Shown here one piece after another: positions 51,230 to 60,296 of a stretch of DNA of 64,000 nucleotides. The DNA comes from Aquimarina sp042434915 (GTDB taxonomy: Bacteria > Bacteroidota > Bacteroidia > Flavobacteriales > Flavobacteriaceae), in NCBI RefSeq assembly GCF_042434915.1, contig NZ_CP170198.1, positions 3,410,001-3,474,000 of the forward strand, written 5' to 3'. Position numbers and translations under genes: made by a program. Every line of letters begins with the position of its first letter. Position 1 is the stretch's first letter. The notes under the pieces were generated by a model that did not search any database, had not been told where the DNA came from, and saw nothing but the letters and a program-made list of their open reading frames with translations.

Positions 51230-52384
51230 ATGAGAAAAATTATTTTAACAGTGTTGGGTATAGTACTCATCATTGTCGCCTTTTTTGGAGCACAATCCAT
51301 AATTAATAGTAAAAAACGACCCGCAGCAAAACCTACAAAAGTGGTTAAAACTATTTTTGTAGATACGGTTCAAAACAGTACCATACCGATAATGATTTCT
51401 GCAAATGGAAATTTGACAGCAAAACAACGACTCGAATTATTTGCCGAAGTTCAGGGTGTTTTTCGTGGAGGATCACATCTATTTAGAACAGGACAAAAAT
51501 ATAAGAAAGGACAAACATTGATACGTATTGATGCAGCAGAGTATTATGCCTCGGTACAATCTTCAAAAAGTAATTTATACAATTTAATTACTTCAATAAT
51601 GCCAGATTTGCGTTTGGACTATCCCGAGGTATATCCAAAATGGCAACAATATCTTTCAGCGTTTGATTTATCCAAATCTACACCTGCATTACCCGAAATT
51701 TCTTCCGAAAAGGAAAACTATTTCATAAGTGGTCGTAATATTTTGACTTCTTATTATAATGTAAAAAATTTGGAGCAACGTTTATCCAAGTATAGAATTG
51801 TAGCACCCTTTCAAGGAGTTTTAACCGAAGCCTTAGTAACCGAGGGAACCTTAATACGACAAGGTCAAAAATTGGGCACTTATATAGAAACGGGAGTGTA
51901 TGAAATGGAAGTTGCTATACCCAAAGCCTATGGCAACTTGATCGAATTAGGTAAATCTGTAACATTAACAGATCTCGACCAAGACAAAGATTATACGGGA
52001 ACTGTAAGTCGTATTAATGCGAGCGTAAACCAGACCTCGCAAACTATCACGGCTTATATAGAACTTAAAGATGCTAATTTGCGTGAAGGTATGTATTTAG
52101 AAGCACAACTTGAGGCAAAGAATGAATCAAATGCCATCCAAATAGATCGTAATTTATTACAAGAAGGAAATAAAATATTTATTGTAAAGGATAGCATTCT
52201 TGATTTGATTGATGTGCAGCCTACTTATTTTGGTGAACAAAAAGTTGTACTTAAAGGGGTTCCTGATCAAACTGTAATACTAGCCAAAAGCGTTCCTGGA
52301 GCTTATGCTGGGATGTTAGTGGCAATCTACAAAGAGACTACTAATGCTTCTGCCGAACGAATCAACACAAACGACGTTCAATAA
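51230..52384 (+). CDS. RND efflux periplasmic adaptor
   Basis: A 384-residue membrane-fusion protein with an N-terminal anchor (IILTVLGIVLIIVAFFGAQSI, residues 3-23). The adaptor core follows: barrel-sandwich halves LTAKQRLELFAEVQGVF and YRIVAPFQGVLTEALVTEGTLI, a short helical hairpin, and the beta-barrel domain MEVAIPKAYGNLIELGKSV. It has no metal-binding modules, unlike the adaptor at 23953, so it belongs to the HAE-1/multidrug type. The stop overlaps the permease start by one base (TAATG). Confidence 0.94.
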   Translation: MRKIILTVLGIVLIIVAFFGAQSIINSKKRPAAKPTKVVKTIFVDTVQNSTIPIMISANGNLTAKQRLELFAEVQGVFRGGSHLFRTGQKYKKGQTLIRIDAAEYYASVQSSKSNLYNLITSIMPDLRLDYPEVYPKWQQYLSAFDLSKSTPALPEISSEKENYFISGRNILTSYYNVKNLEQRLSKYRIVAPFQGVLTEALVTEGTLIRQGQKLGTYIETGVYEMEVAIPKAYGNLIELGKSVTLTDLDQDKDYTGTVSRINASVNQTSQTITAYIELKDANLREGMYLEAQLEAKNESNAIQIDRNLLQEGNKIFIVKDSILDLIDVQPTYFGEQKVVLKGVPDQTVILAKSVPGAYAGMLVAIYKETTNASAERINTNDVQ

Positions 52385-55300
52385 TGAGAAATATAATCGC
52401 GTATTTTATCAAATATCACGTTGCAGTTAATGTGATAGTTATAGCCTTTTTTATTTTTGGGATATTAGGAGCGCTTTCACTAAGATCTTCATTTTTTCCG
52501 TTAGTAGATTCAAAAATAATTAATATAAGTGTAATCTATCCAGGTGCTTCTCCGCAAGAAATAGAAGAAGGTGTTGTTCTTAAAATAGAAGATAACCTCA
52601 AAGGATTAGACGGGGTAGATCGAGTAACTTCAACCTCTCGAGAAAACAGCGGTACAATTACTGTCGAAATTGAAAAAGGCAAAGATGTTGATTTCATGTT
52701 ACTCGAGGTAAAGAATGCGGTGGATCGTGTGCCTTCTTTTCCTACAGGAATGGAGCCTTTGGTAGTGGCAAAGCGTGAAGAAGTTAGACAAACAATAAGT
52801 TTTGCGATTAGCGGCAAAGATATCTCGTTAAAAACGTTAAAACAGATAGGAAGACAAGTTGAAAATGATTTACGTGCTATTGATGGTATTTCACAAATTG
52901 AAGTTAGCGGGTATCCCGATGAGGAAATAGAGATCGCTGTTGATGAAAATAGCTTGCTGGCATATAATTTAACCTTTAGTGATGTAGCACAGGCTGTGAG
53001 TCGTGCAAACATTCTCACCACAGGAGGAACTATTAAAACGGATGCCGAAGAGTATTTAATTAGAGCAAATAACAGATCGTACTATGGTGATGAATTGGCA
53101 AATTTGATTGTGCGTGCCAATCCAAATGGACAAACTATTCGATTAAAAGATGTTGCAGCACTTAAAGATCGATTTTCTGAAACTCCAAATGCTACTTTCT
53201 TTAATGGAAATTTATCGGTTAATGTGACTATTACCAGCACAAATACTGAAGATCTAATCTCATCTGCAGAAAATGCAAAAAGTTATATTGATGATTTTAA
53301 TAAGCGTTATAGTAATGTGCAATTAAGTGTCGTTAGCGATCTATCTATAACACTAGTACAACGTACCAAGCTGCTTACAGAGAATGCAATAATTGGAATG
53401 ATTCTGGTACTTATTTTCCTTTCTTTGTTTTTGAATACACGATTAGCATTCTGGGTAGCTTTTGGATTACCGGTAGCGTTTTTGGGAATGTTTATCTTTG
53501 CTGGATATTTTGATGTAACCATCAATGTACTTTCGCTATTTGGAATGATCATCGTAATTGGTATTTTGGTGGATGATGGAATTGTTATTGCAGAAAATAT
53601 TTATCAACACTTCGAGCAAGGTAAATCTCCCATACAGGCTGCTATCGATGGAACAATGGAGGTGATTCCGCCAATTATATCTGCTATTATAACCACAATT
53701 TTGGCGTTTGGAATTTTCTTATTCCTTGATGGACGAATTGGAGAATTTTTTGGAGAAGTTTCGGTAGTCGTAATATTAACATTGGTAGTGTCCTTAGTCG
53801 AGGCATTGATTATTTTACCTGCACATTTGGCTCACTCAAAAGCTTTGCAAACTCAGACCAGCGAACCCAAAAGAGGAATAGCCAACATATTTGCAAAATT
53901 ACGATACATCAATACATTTGGGGATAAAATTATGGTTTGGCTTCGCGACAAACTGTACAGCCCTGTGTTGCGATTTGCTATTCAATTTAAATTTTTGACG
54001 TTTGCCATATTTGTCTTCGTATTTATTCTTACGATTGGTTCTATTGGCGGAGGGATCATTCGCACAGCGTTTTTTCCTCAGATAGCGAGCGATAGAGTTT
54101 CTATATCTTTGGAGATGCCAAATGGAACTAATGAGAAAATTACAGACAGTATCATTTCTTTAATAGAAGAAAGAGCCTGGGAAGTTAATGACGAATTAAC
54201 AAATAAGTATATTAAAGAGAATGGAAAACAACTGGTCGAAAATATTATTAGACGCATTGGTCCTGGAGCATCGTCTTCATCTTTAACAATAAATTTGTTG
54301 CCAGGAGAAGAGCGTCCTGATGAAATTTCGTCAAGTTTGGTCACAAATTTAATTCGCGATAAGGTTGGACCTGTTATAGGGGTTGAAAGCTTAATTTATG
54401 GCAGCGGAGGAAATTTTGGAGGAAGTCCGGTTTCAGTTTCTTTATTAGGAAACAATATTGCCGAATTGAAAGCTGCAAAAGCAGAATTGAAACGATCGCT
54501 AGAAAATAATACTTTATTGAAGGATGTCGCTGATAACGATCCAGCTGGTATCAAAGAGATACGACTCAAACTAAAGGAAAATGCATATCTGTTGGGACTC
54601 AATTTAAGAGACGTTATGACACAGGTTAGAGGTGGATTTTTTGGTGTACAAGCACAACGCTTTCAACGTGGTCAAGACGAAATTAAAGTATGGGTTCGGT
54701 ATGATCGTGAAAATCGCTCATCAATCACTAATTTGGATGCCATGCGTGTTGTAACTCCTACAGGACAGAGGATTCCGTTGAGTGAAATCGCAACATATGA
54801 AATCCTGAGAGGTGATGTAGCAATTAATCACCTCGAAGGACGAAGAGAAATTCAAATCTCGGCAGATCTCAAAGATCCATCTACCACCAGTGCAACCGAT
54901 ATTTTAGCAGACATACGTACTAATATCATGCCCGAGATTACATCTAGATATCCTACAGTAAGTCCATCTTATGAAGGTCAAAATAGAGAGGCAGGTAAAT
55001 TATTAGGATCTTTAGGACCCGTGGGGCTAACAGTTTTGTTATTGATTTACATAACCATTGCATTTACCTTCCGTAGTTACAGTCAACCGCTTTTACTTCT
55101 CTTACTTGTACCATTTTGTTTGCCAGCGGTAGCTTGGGGACATTGGATTCACAATTTTCCTATCAACATTTTATCAATGTTAGGGATTATTGCCTTAATC
55201 GGTATTATGGTTAATGATGGATTGGTTCTAATTGGTAAATTCAATTCAAATCTGCGAGCAGGCTTACCTTTTGAAAAAGCTATTTTTGAAGCAGGAAGAG

Positions 55301-55587
55301 CACGGTTTAGAGCTATATTTCTAACTTCAGTAACAACTATTGCGGGACTCGCTCCCTTAATTTTTGAAAAAAGTAGACAAGCACAATTTCTTAAACCAAT
55401 GGCAATTTCTATTGCTTATGGTATTGGGTTTGCTACCATTTTGACCTTATTATTACTGCCTTTGTTTTTATCTTTTAGTAATACTATAAAATCTAAAGGA
55501 AAGTGGTTGATAACGGGACAAAATGTTTCTAAAGAAGAAGTTGAGCGAGCAATTAAAGAACAAAAAGAAGAGAATGAGAACCATTAA
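52384..55587 (+). CDS. RND efflux permease (HAE-1-like)
   Basis: A 1067-residue AcrB-fold proton-driven pump with 12 membrane helices and two large periplasmic loops. The proton-relay pair lies in helix 4 (GILVDDGIVIAENIYQHFEQG) and the second half repeats the pattern (GIIALIGIMVNDGLVLIGKFN). It lacks the methionine triad features expected of a copper CusA in a readable form, and it is coupled to a non-metal adaptor and a TolC channel, so it probably exports hydrophobic compounds, lipids or drugs. It is the only RND permease in the window. Confidence 0.96.
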   Translation: MRNIIAYFIKYHVAVNVIVIAFFIFGILGALSLRSSFFPLVDSKIINISVIYPGASPQEIEEGVVLKIEDNLKGLDGVDRVTSTSRENSGTITVEIEKGKDVDFMLLEVKNAVDRVPSFPTGMEPLVVAKREEVRQTISFAISGKDISLKTLKQIGRQVENDLRAIDGISQIEVSGYPDEEIEIAVDENSLLAYNLTFSDVAQAVSRANILTTGGTIKTDAEEYLIRANNRSYYGDELANLIVRANPNGQTIRLKDVAALKDRFSETPNATFFNGNLSVNVTITSTNTEDLISSAENAKSYIDDFNKRYSNVQLSVVSDLSITLVQRTKLLTENAIIGMILVLIFLSLFLNTRLAFWVAFGLPVAFLGMFIFAGYFDVTINVLSLFGMIIVIGILVDDGIVIAENIYQHFEQGKSPIQAAIDGTMEVIPPIISAIITTILAFGIFLFLDGRIGEFFGEVSVVVILTLVVSLVEALIILPAHLAHSKALQTQTSEPKRGIANIFAKLRYINTFGDKIMVWLRDKLYSPVLRFAIQFKFLTFAIFVFVFILTIGSIGGGIIRTAFFPQIASDRVSISLEMPNGTNEKITDSIISLIEERAWEVNDELTNKYIKENGKQLVENIIRRIGPGASSSSLTINLLPGEERPDEISSSLVTNLIRDKVGPVIGVESLIYGSGGNFGGSPVSVSLLGNNIAELKAAKAELKRSLENNTLLKDVADNDPAGIKEIRLKLKENAYLLGLNLRDVMTQVRGGFFGVQAQRFQRGQDEIKVWVRYDRENRSSITNLDAMRVVTPTGQRIPLSEIATYEILRGDVAINHLEGRREIQISADLKDPSTTSATDILADIRTNIMPEITSRYPTVSPSYEGQNREAGKLLGSLGPVGLTVLLLIYITIAFTFRSYSQPLLLLLLVPFCLPAVAWGHWIHNFPINILSMLGIIALIGIMVNDGLVLIGKFNSNLRAGLPFEKAIFEAGRARFRAIFLTSVTTIAGLAPLIFEKSRQAQFLKPMAISIAYGIGFATILTLLLLPLFLSFSNTIKSKGKWLITGQNVSKEEVERAIKEQKEENENH

Positions 55588-56938
55588 TAATAGTCACCAT
55601 AGGATCATAGTTCTTTTACTTATTCTCGTGGTTGGGAGTGTAAAAGGTCAAACGTTGACAAAGCAAGAAGCTGTTCGTTTAACGTTGGAGAACAATTTAG
55701 GGATCAAAATTACCACGAATACTATTGAAATAGCAAAGAATAATCAAAGTATTTTAAATTCTGGTTACCTACCTAGTTTAACGGGAGATGCTGCGGCAAA
55801 TTATCAATTATCTAATACGACGACTTCTTTTCCTGGTGTGATAGATCCAGATACTGGAGAAACCCAACCCGACAGACGTATTGAAGATGCAGAGACACAG
55901 CGCTACTCGGCAGGATTAAATTTAAACTACCTATTATTTGACGGTTTGGGTAGGTATTACAATTATAAAAGACTTAAAGAGCAATATAATTTATCCAGTT
56001 TACAAGCTAGAGAAGTTATCGAAAATACCATTTTGCAATTGTTTAGTGTTTATTATGAAGTAGCGAGATTGAGTGAAAATGAGGCTATTTTGGAAGAAAC
56101 TTTGGCGATTTCTCAAGAACGCGTGCAACGATCACAATATCAGTTTGAGTATGGTCAAAATAATAAGCTAGCGGTGCTCAATGCCAAGGTAGATGTTGCA
56201 AATGATAGTATTAATCTACTTAATGTTAAGCAATCGGTAATTAATGCCAAACGGGATCTAAATGTAATTCTGAACTCTGCTAGTTTAGAACAAATGATTG
56301 TTGTTGACACAGTGGTGGCTTTTTTGCCAAAACTTCAGTTAGATACTTATTTGGAACAAGCTACAGAGAATAATGTGTTACTTCTTCAAAACCGAAGTAA
56401 TTTGGCAATCAATTCGTTTGATATCAAAATTAATAAGGCTGGATTTTTGCCATCGATAGGTCTCAACGGTTCTTATGGATGGAATCAGAATAGAAGTCCT
56501 GCATCAGCATTTTTTCCAGGAAATTTGTCCAATACTGCAACCTTGGGAGCTGGGATAAATCTAAGTTGGAATTTATTTGATGGAGGCAGAACAATAACAC
56601 AGGTAAAGAACAGTAAAATTTTATTTGATAATCAAGAATTAGTAAGAGAACAACTAGAGTTAGAAGTACAAAGAGATATAGCAAATGCTTTTGGAGATTA
56701 TAGAAATCGTCTCAACATCTATAAGATTCAGCAGCAAAATGTACTTACTAGTGAAAATAATTTTCAACGTTCTGAAGAGCGATTTAAATTAGGGCAAATT
56801 ACCTCGATAGAGTTTCGGCAGGCACAAATCAATTTAATTAATGCCAAAACTAATAAAAACCAAGCTAAGTATGCGGCTAAGTTAGCCGAGTTACAATTAC
56901 TACAGCTCACAGGGCAGTTGCTTAATATACAGTTTTAA
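55574..56938 (+). CDS. TolC-family outer-membrane efflux protein
   Basis: Starting at the ATG at 55574, a 454-residue protein with signal peptide ending VGSVKGQ; an upstream ATG at 55523 would give a 64-base overlap with the permease and no clean signal peptide. The chosen start overlaps the permease by 14 bases. Two TolC repeats with long helices are visible (QEAVRLTLENNLGIKI; LARLSEN... and ERFKLGQITSIEFRQAQINL), with barrel strands LNLNYLLFDGLG and INLSWNLFDGGRT. It forms the outer-membrane exit of the preceding RND pump. Confidence 0.95.
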   Translation: MRTINNSHHRIIVLLLILVVGSVKGQTLTKQEAVRLTLENNLGIKITTNTIEIAKNNQSILNSGYLPSLTGDAAANYQLSNTTTSFPGVIDPDTGETQPDRRIEDAETQRYSAGLNLNYLLFDGLGRYYNYKRLKEQYNLSSLQAREVIENTILQLFSVYYEVARLSENEAILEETLAISQERVQRSQYQFEYGQNNKLAVLNAKVDVANDSINLLNVKQSVINAKRDLNVILNSASLEQMIVVDTVVAFLPKLQLDTYLEQATENNVLLLQNRSNLAINSFDIKINKAGFLPSIGLNGSYGWNQNRSPASAFFPGNLSNTATLGAGINLSWNLFDGGRTITQVKNSKILFDNQELVREQLELEVQRDIANAFGDYRNRLNIYKIQQQNVLTSENNFQRSEERFKLGQITSIEFRQAQINLINAKTNKNQAKYAAKLAELQLLQLTGQLLNIQF

Positions 56939-56966
56939 GACGTAGAATTTCATTAATTAGAAAAAG

Positions 56967-57149
56967 ATGTACGAACACTATTTTCAATGTCCGTATTGCT
57001 GGGAAAACATATCTATGTTATTGGATCCTTCAATATCCAAGCAGATATATATCGAGGATTGCGAAATATGCTGTAATCCTATAGAGATACACTCCGATTT
57101 TGAACAAAATGAGCTATCAACTTTTACTGCTAATAGTATTGGTCAGTAG
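56967..57149 (+). CDS. CPXCG-motif cysteine-rich protein
   Basis: A 60-residue protein with Cys8-Pro-Tyr-Cys11 near the N-terminus and Cys32/Cys35/Cys36 (DCEICCNPI), a zinc-ribbon pattern found in a small conserved bacterial family. The acidic C-terminus is also typical. It follows the TolC gene by 28 bases and is probably cotranscribed. Function unknown; zinc binding is inferred from the motif. Confidence 0.88.
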   Translation: MYEHYFQCPYCWENISMLLDPSISKQIYIEDCEICCNPIEIHSDFEQNELSTFTANSIGQ

Positions 57150-57205
57150 ATAAGTTAATGAATATCAGAGTCCTTAATTTTTTTAAAATTTTTATGAGAA
57201 AAGAG

Positions 57206-57237
57206 TTGGATATAACTTAAAAAGGGTTGTATATTTG
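57206..57237 (+). promoter_or_regulatory. Promoter of the initiator tRNA transcript (TTG-N21-TATATTTG)
   Basis: TTG (57206-57208) and TATATTTG (57230-57237) are 21 bases apart, an exact consensus. Transcription should start near 57243, about 95 bases before the tRNA. Confidence 0.82.
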
Positions 57238-57242
57238 CCGTC

Positions 57243-57338
57243 CACAACAAGCAGATTATAATGCTTGATTAAAGGTTTTAGCGAGGTTATTCCTCGAACG
57301 TCGGAAGACATTAAATTTTAAAATCATGTGGAATATAT
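57243..57338 (+). other. Structured leader upstream of tRNA-fMet
   Basis: About 95 transcribed bases between promoter and tRNA with three small hairpins: CAAGCA/TGCTTG (57248-57267), CGAGG/CCTCG with five-base loop (57282-57296) and GTC-GGAA-GAC (57300-57309). Its base composition differs from the AT-rich flanks. It is not a recognisable tRNA or known RNA; it may be a processed leader or a small RNA. Confidence 0.4.
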
Positions 57339-57411
<73 letters not shown>

Positions 57412-57417
57412 CTAGAT

Positions 57418-57449
57418 AAAAAGGCTTCACATTTTTGTGGAGCCTTTTT
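57418..57449 (+). terminator. Terminator of tRNA-fMet
   Basis: A 14-bp stem AAAAAGGCTTCACA / TGTGGAGCCTTTTT (one G-T pair) with loop TTTT, followed by T residues, directly downstream of the tRNA. Confidence 0.92.
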
Positions 57450-58433
57450 TTATGTTCAGAGTACAATGTTTGAAGTTGATTGTGGATCAATCCCATTTGT
57501 TGTCTTTATTCAAATATTCTGGATAGTCCAAGATTACATTTTTTAAGCGTCTTAATTATATTCTAAATGCATCTATTTCGACAGCTAATGGTTCTATCTA
57601 GATATTATTGATTGGATATATGCTCTTTAAATGATGCTTCTGTTGCCAAAGTATAAAGTTTATATATTATGAGAAATATTGCGATTGTAAAGATGTATTC
57701 CTACATTATCATCTCTTCAAATATTAATGGCACATAGGTTTATTCATTTAATCATTGTAGACAGTTATTAATTAGATTTAATTTAAAAAATAGATAATTT
57801 TAGATATCTAAAAAATTGCGAACCAGTTGAAGGAAATGATAGCTCACAATTGATTCTAATCCAACATATTCAGCTGTTTTTTACATGTATTTTTTCTTAT
57901 TTATCTATCAAAATGATTCATTTACTATAGAAAATTAGGGGGCGAAATGTTAAAATTTTCAATTTTCACTCTTTTTTTTTGTAGGGTTTAACATTTAGAT
58001 AAAGATTCGCGAATTTTTAATGAAAATTATACAGTACAGACTTTAAAATTATCTGAATACGACAACAAAATATCATAGTAAAAAAATGTTTGTTGTATGC
58101 TTTTTCAGATCGTTGATATCATCTGTTAGCCTGCATTATTTCTTGATAAATTGAGGTTGACATTTTTTTAAAACCCTCAATATGAGCTGTTTTAAAAATC
58201 TATTTTTTGAATCTATAAAACTTCTTCATTTGTTTTATAAATTTTTGTGATTTTTTAAAAGTGATTTTTTAAGATTTATGGTTAACCCATATAACAACTC
58301 CAAAGAAGCCATAATTTTTTGTAGGAATTGTACTTCTTAGTATTTTAAGATATCAACCATAGTGAGTCGTACGACCTTTTTTTTGTAATTTAGCTTATCC
58401 AATTATTGAATATTAACCTCAATTAGATGTAAG
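57450..58433. other. Long gene-free AT-rich region
   Basis: About 980 bases with no open frame of note on either strand, no tRNA-like or repeat structure that I could recognise and no terminal inverted repeats of an insertion sequence. Poly-T and poly-A tracts are frequent. It could be the remains of a decayed gene or a large regulatory spacer before the DUF547 gene. Confidence 0.5.
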
Positions 58434-59180
58434 ATGAATTCTTTTAAAACCCTAATGTTTCTTTTAACACTTTTCTTATTTAAACCTTGTTTTTCTCAGG
58501 AAATTGTAGATCACAGTGCTTGGGATCAGATGTTAATTCTGAACGTGACTAAAAATGGTTTGGTAGATTATGAAGGTGTGACTAATGATGTAGTTGTTTT
58601 TTACACGTATTTCAGATATCTTCAAAGTGTTTCTCCCAAAGATTTCTGGTCAAAAGAAGAAAAACTTGCCTATTGGATTAATGTGTATAATGCAACTGCA
58701 ATGAAAATGATCATTGATGAATATCCAATCTCTTCAATAAATGATATCGAGAATCCATGGAAAAAAAAGGTTTTCAAGTCTGAAGGCGTTCGATACAGTT
58801 TGGATCAAATAGAGCATGATATCTTAAGACAATATAATGATCCGCGAATTCATTTCTTACTTAATTGCGGTTCTATGTCTTCTCCTAGATTATGGGATAG
58901 AGCCTACACCGCAGAAAATATTAATGAAGCTCTTCAAGAGCGTACCAGAGAGTTTATAAATGATCCTCAAAGAAATCAGATAACCGCAAATTCTGCTAGA
59001 TTATCAGAAATTTTTAAATGGTATGAAGAAGATTTTACTGGTTATAATATCGATGTTATCGATTTTATAAATCGATATACACAGGTTAAAATATTGCCTA
59101 ATGCAAAAGTAAAATACGTAACCTACGATTGGAACCTAAATAAAAAAATCAAGGATACTCAGATAACCACGAGTAATTAG
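58434..59180 (+). CDS. DUF547 domain exported protein
   Basis: A 248-residue protein with signal peptide (MNSFKTLMFLLTLFLFKPCFSQ) and a DUF547 domain: AYWINVYNATAMKMIIDEYP, SLDQIEHDILRQYNDPRIHFLLNCGSMSSPRL, and a C-terminal FINRY. DUF547 resembles the papain/NlpC-like or glutaredoxin-associated domains and its conserved Asn/His/Cys (IHFLLNCGS) might be catalytic, but no reaction is known. It is followed by a long inverted repeat and then by the barrel/di-heme genes; a functional link is possible but not shown. Confidence 0.88.
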   Translation: MNSFKTLMFLLTLFLFKPCFSQEIVDHSAWDQMLILNVTKNGLVDYEGVTNDVVVFYTYFRYLQSVSPKDFWSKEEKLAYWINVYNATAMKMIIDEYPISSINDIENPWKKKVFKSEGVRYSLDQIEHDILRQYNDPRIHFLLNCGSMSSPRLWDRAYTAENINEALQERTREFINDPQRNQITANSARLSEIFKWYEEDFTGYNIDVIDFINRYTQVKILPNAKVKYVTYDWNLNKKIKDTQITTSN

Positions 59181-59198
59181 AAGATTATTTTCTACGAG

Positions 59199-59277
59199 TC
59201 AAAGTAAACGTATTCGTTGAACGTATAAACGATTTATGCGTAATAAGAACTATACGTTCAACGAAACGCTACTTTGA
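59199..59277. repeat. Long imperfect inverted repeat between the DUF547 and barrel genes
   Basis: Arms 59199-59227 and 59251-59277 pair over TTCGTTGAACGTATA (15 bases exact) and TCAAAGTA (8 bases exact) with a small internal bulge, enclosing a 23-base loop. It lacks a T run of a normal terminator. A stable RNA hairpin, a mobile hairpin element or a protein-binding site are all possible. Confidence 0.75.
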
Positions 59278-59363
59278 ATACAAGGATATTTTTTAATGTA
59301 ATTGATATTCTTTCAGTCAATTATAAAGCTTATACTAAATAAAACTTTTCAAACTTAAACCAT

Positions 59364-60269
59364 ATGATTAACATTACACACTTTTTAAAAGTTATAGGAT
59401 TACTATGCGTATTTTTTTGCTCAACTATATCTGCACAAACTGTGGTGAATGGATTTTTTCCAGCCAAAAATGATTTCACTTTTGCTAGTTCATATTCTTA
59501 TAAGAGCTATGACAATTTTTTTAGAGGTGATGTTCAAACAATTGCAAACCCAGCCAACATGGGAGAAATAAGTTCAGACATAGTTAGTATTTATGCCGAG
59601 TATGGAGTTATGGACTGGTTATCTGCAACCATGACGTTACCCTATATCTCTACAAAAAATAGCACAGGAGCTTTGGATCCAGTATCGCAAACTGATGAAG
59701 TGAGTGGGATTCAAGATCTTAGTTTATTTTTAAAAGGAAAAGTAATAAGTAAAAGTTTTTCAAATTCATCTAAAATTGAACTGGGGGGTATTGCAGGAGC
59801 TTCTGTACCCGTTGGTGGATACGAAGAGGCAGGTATTTTATCTATAGGTAATGGAGCACTCGCCATCGATGGAGGAGCAGTTATTCAACTTACCTCACCT
59901 TCAAATCTTTTTGTAGAGCTACAAGCTTTGTATAGCTATCGAAATAATGCAGACTTTGAAGTACCCAATGCAGCACTTTTTAGTGCCAAGTTAGGGTATT
60001 ATACGCGGTGGTTTTATGCACATGTAAAAATAGGCGTTCAAAATTCTTTGGATGGTTTAGATATTGGAACACCAGAATTTGCAGCAGCAGGTGGAGCAGC
60101 AGCATTGCCAGAAACCGAAGTGGATTATACTAATTTCAATTTTGATCTCTATGTACCGGTTTACAAGCAGAATTTTGGTATTTCAGCAGGATACAATGCT
60201 AATATGACGGGTAGAAATTATGATAGAACTTCTGGTTATTCGGTAGGATTAGTTTATAAAACCAATTAA
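59364..60269 (+). CDS. Outer-membrane beta-barrel protein (transporter-like)
   Basis: A 301-residue protein with signal peptide ending STISAQ (about residue 24). The remainder is predicted beta strands with alternating hydrophobic residues and aromatic ends (MDWLSATMTLPYIST; KIELGGIAGASVPVGGYEEAG; FVELQALYSYRNNADF; SVGLVYKTN at the end), typical of the phenol/alkane-transporter-like (MetA-pathway) or OmpA-size barrels of this phylum. It precedes the first di-heme protein by 27 bases, so they are probably cotranscribed. The substrate is unknown. Confidence 0.82.
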   Translation: MINITHFLKVIGLLCVFFCSTISAQTVVNGFFPAKNDFTFASSYSYKSYDNFFRGDVQTIANPANMGEISSDIVSIYAEYGVMDWLSATMTLPYISTKNSTGALDPVSQTDEVSGIQDLSLFLKGKVISKSFSNSSKIELGGIAGASVPVGGYEEAGILSIGNGALAIDGGAVIQLTSPSNLFVELQALYSYRNNADFEVPNAALFSAKLGYYTRWFYAHVKIGVQNSLDGLDIGTPEFAAAGGAAALPETEVDYTNFNFDLYVPVYKQNFGISAGYNANMTGRNYDRTSGYSVGLVYKTN

Positions 60270-60296
60270 TTGTAATCAACTTACAACTTTAATTAT

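Noticed and set aside
52536..53021. Minus-strand open frame of 161 codons inside the RND permease
   Set aside because: Antisense shadow of a conserved permease region; Ser/Thr-rich product with no family resemblance.
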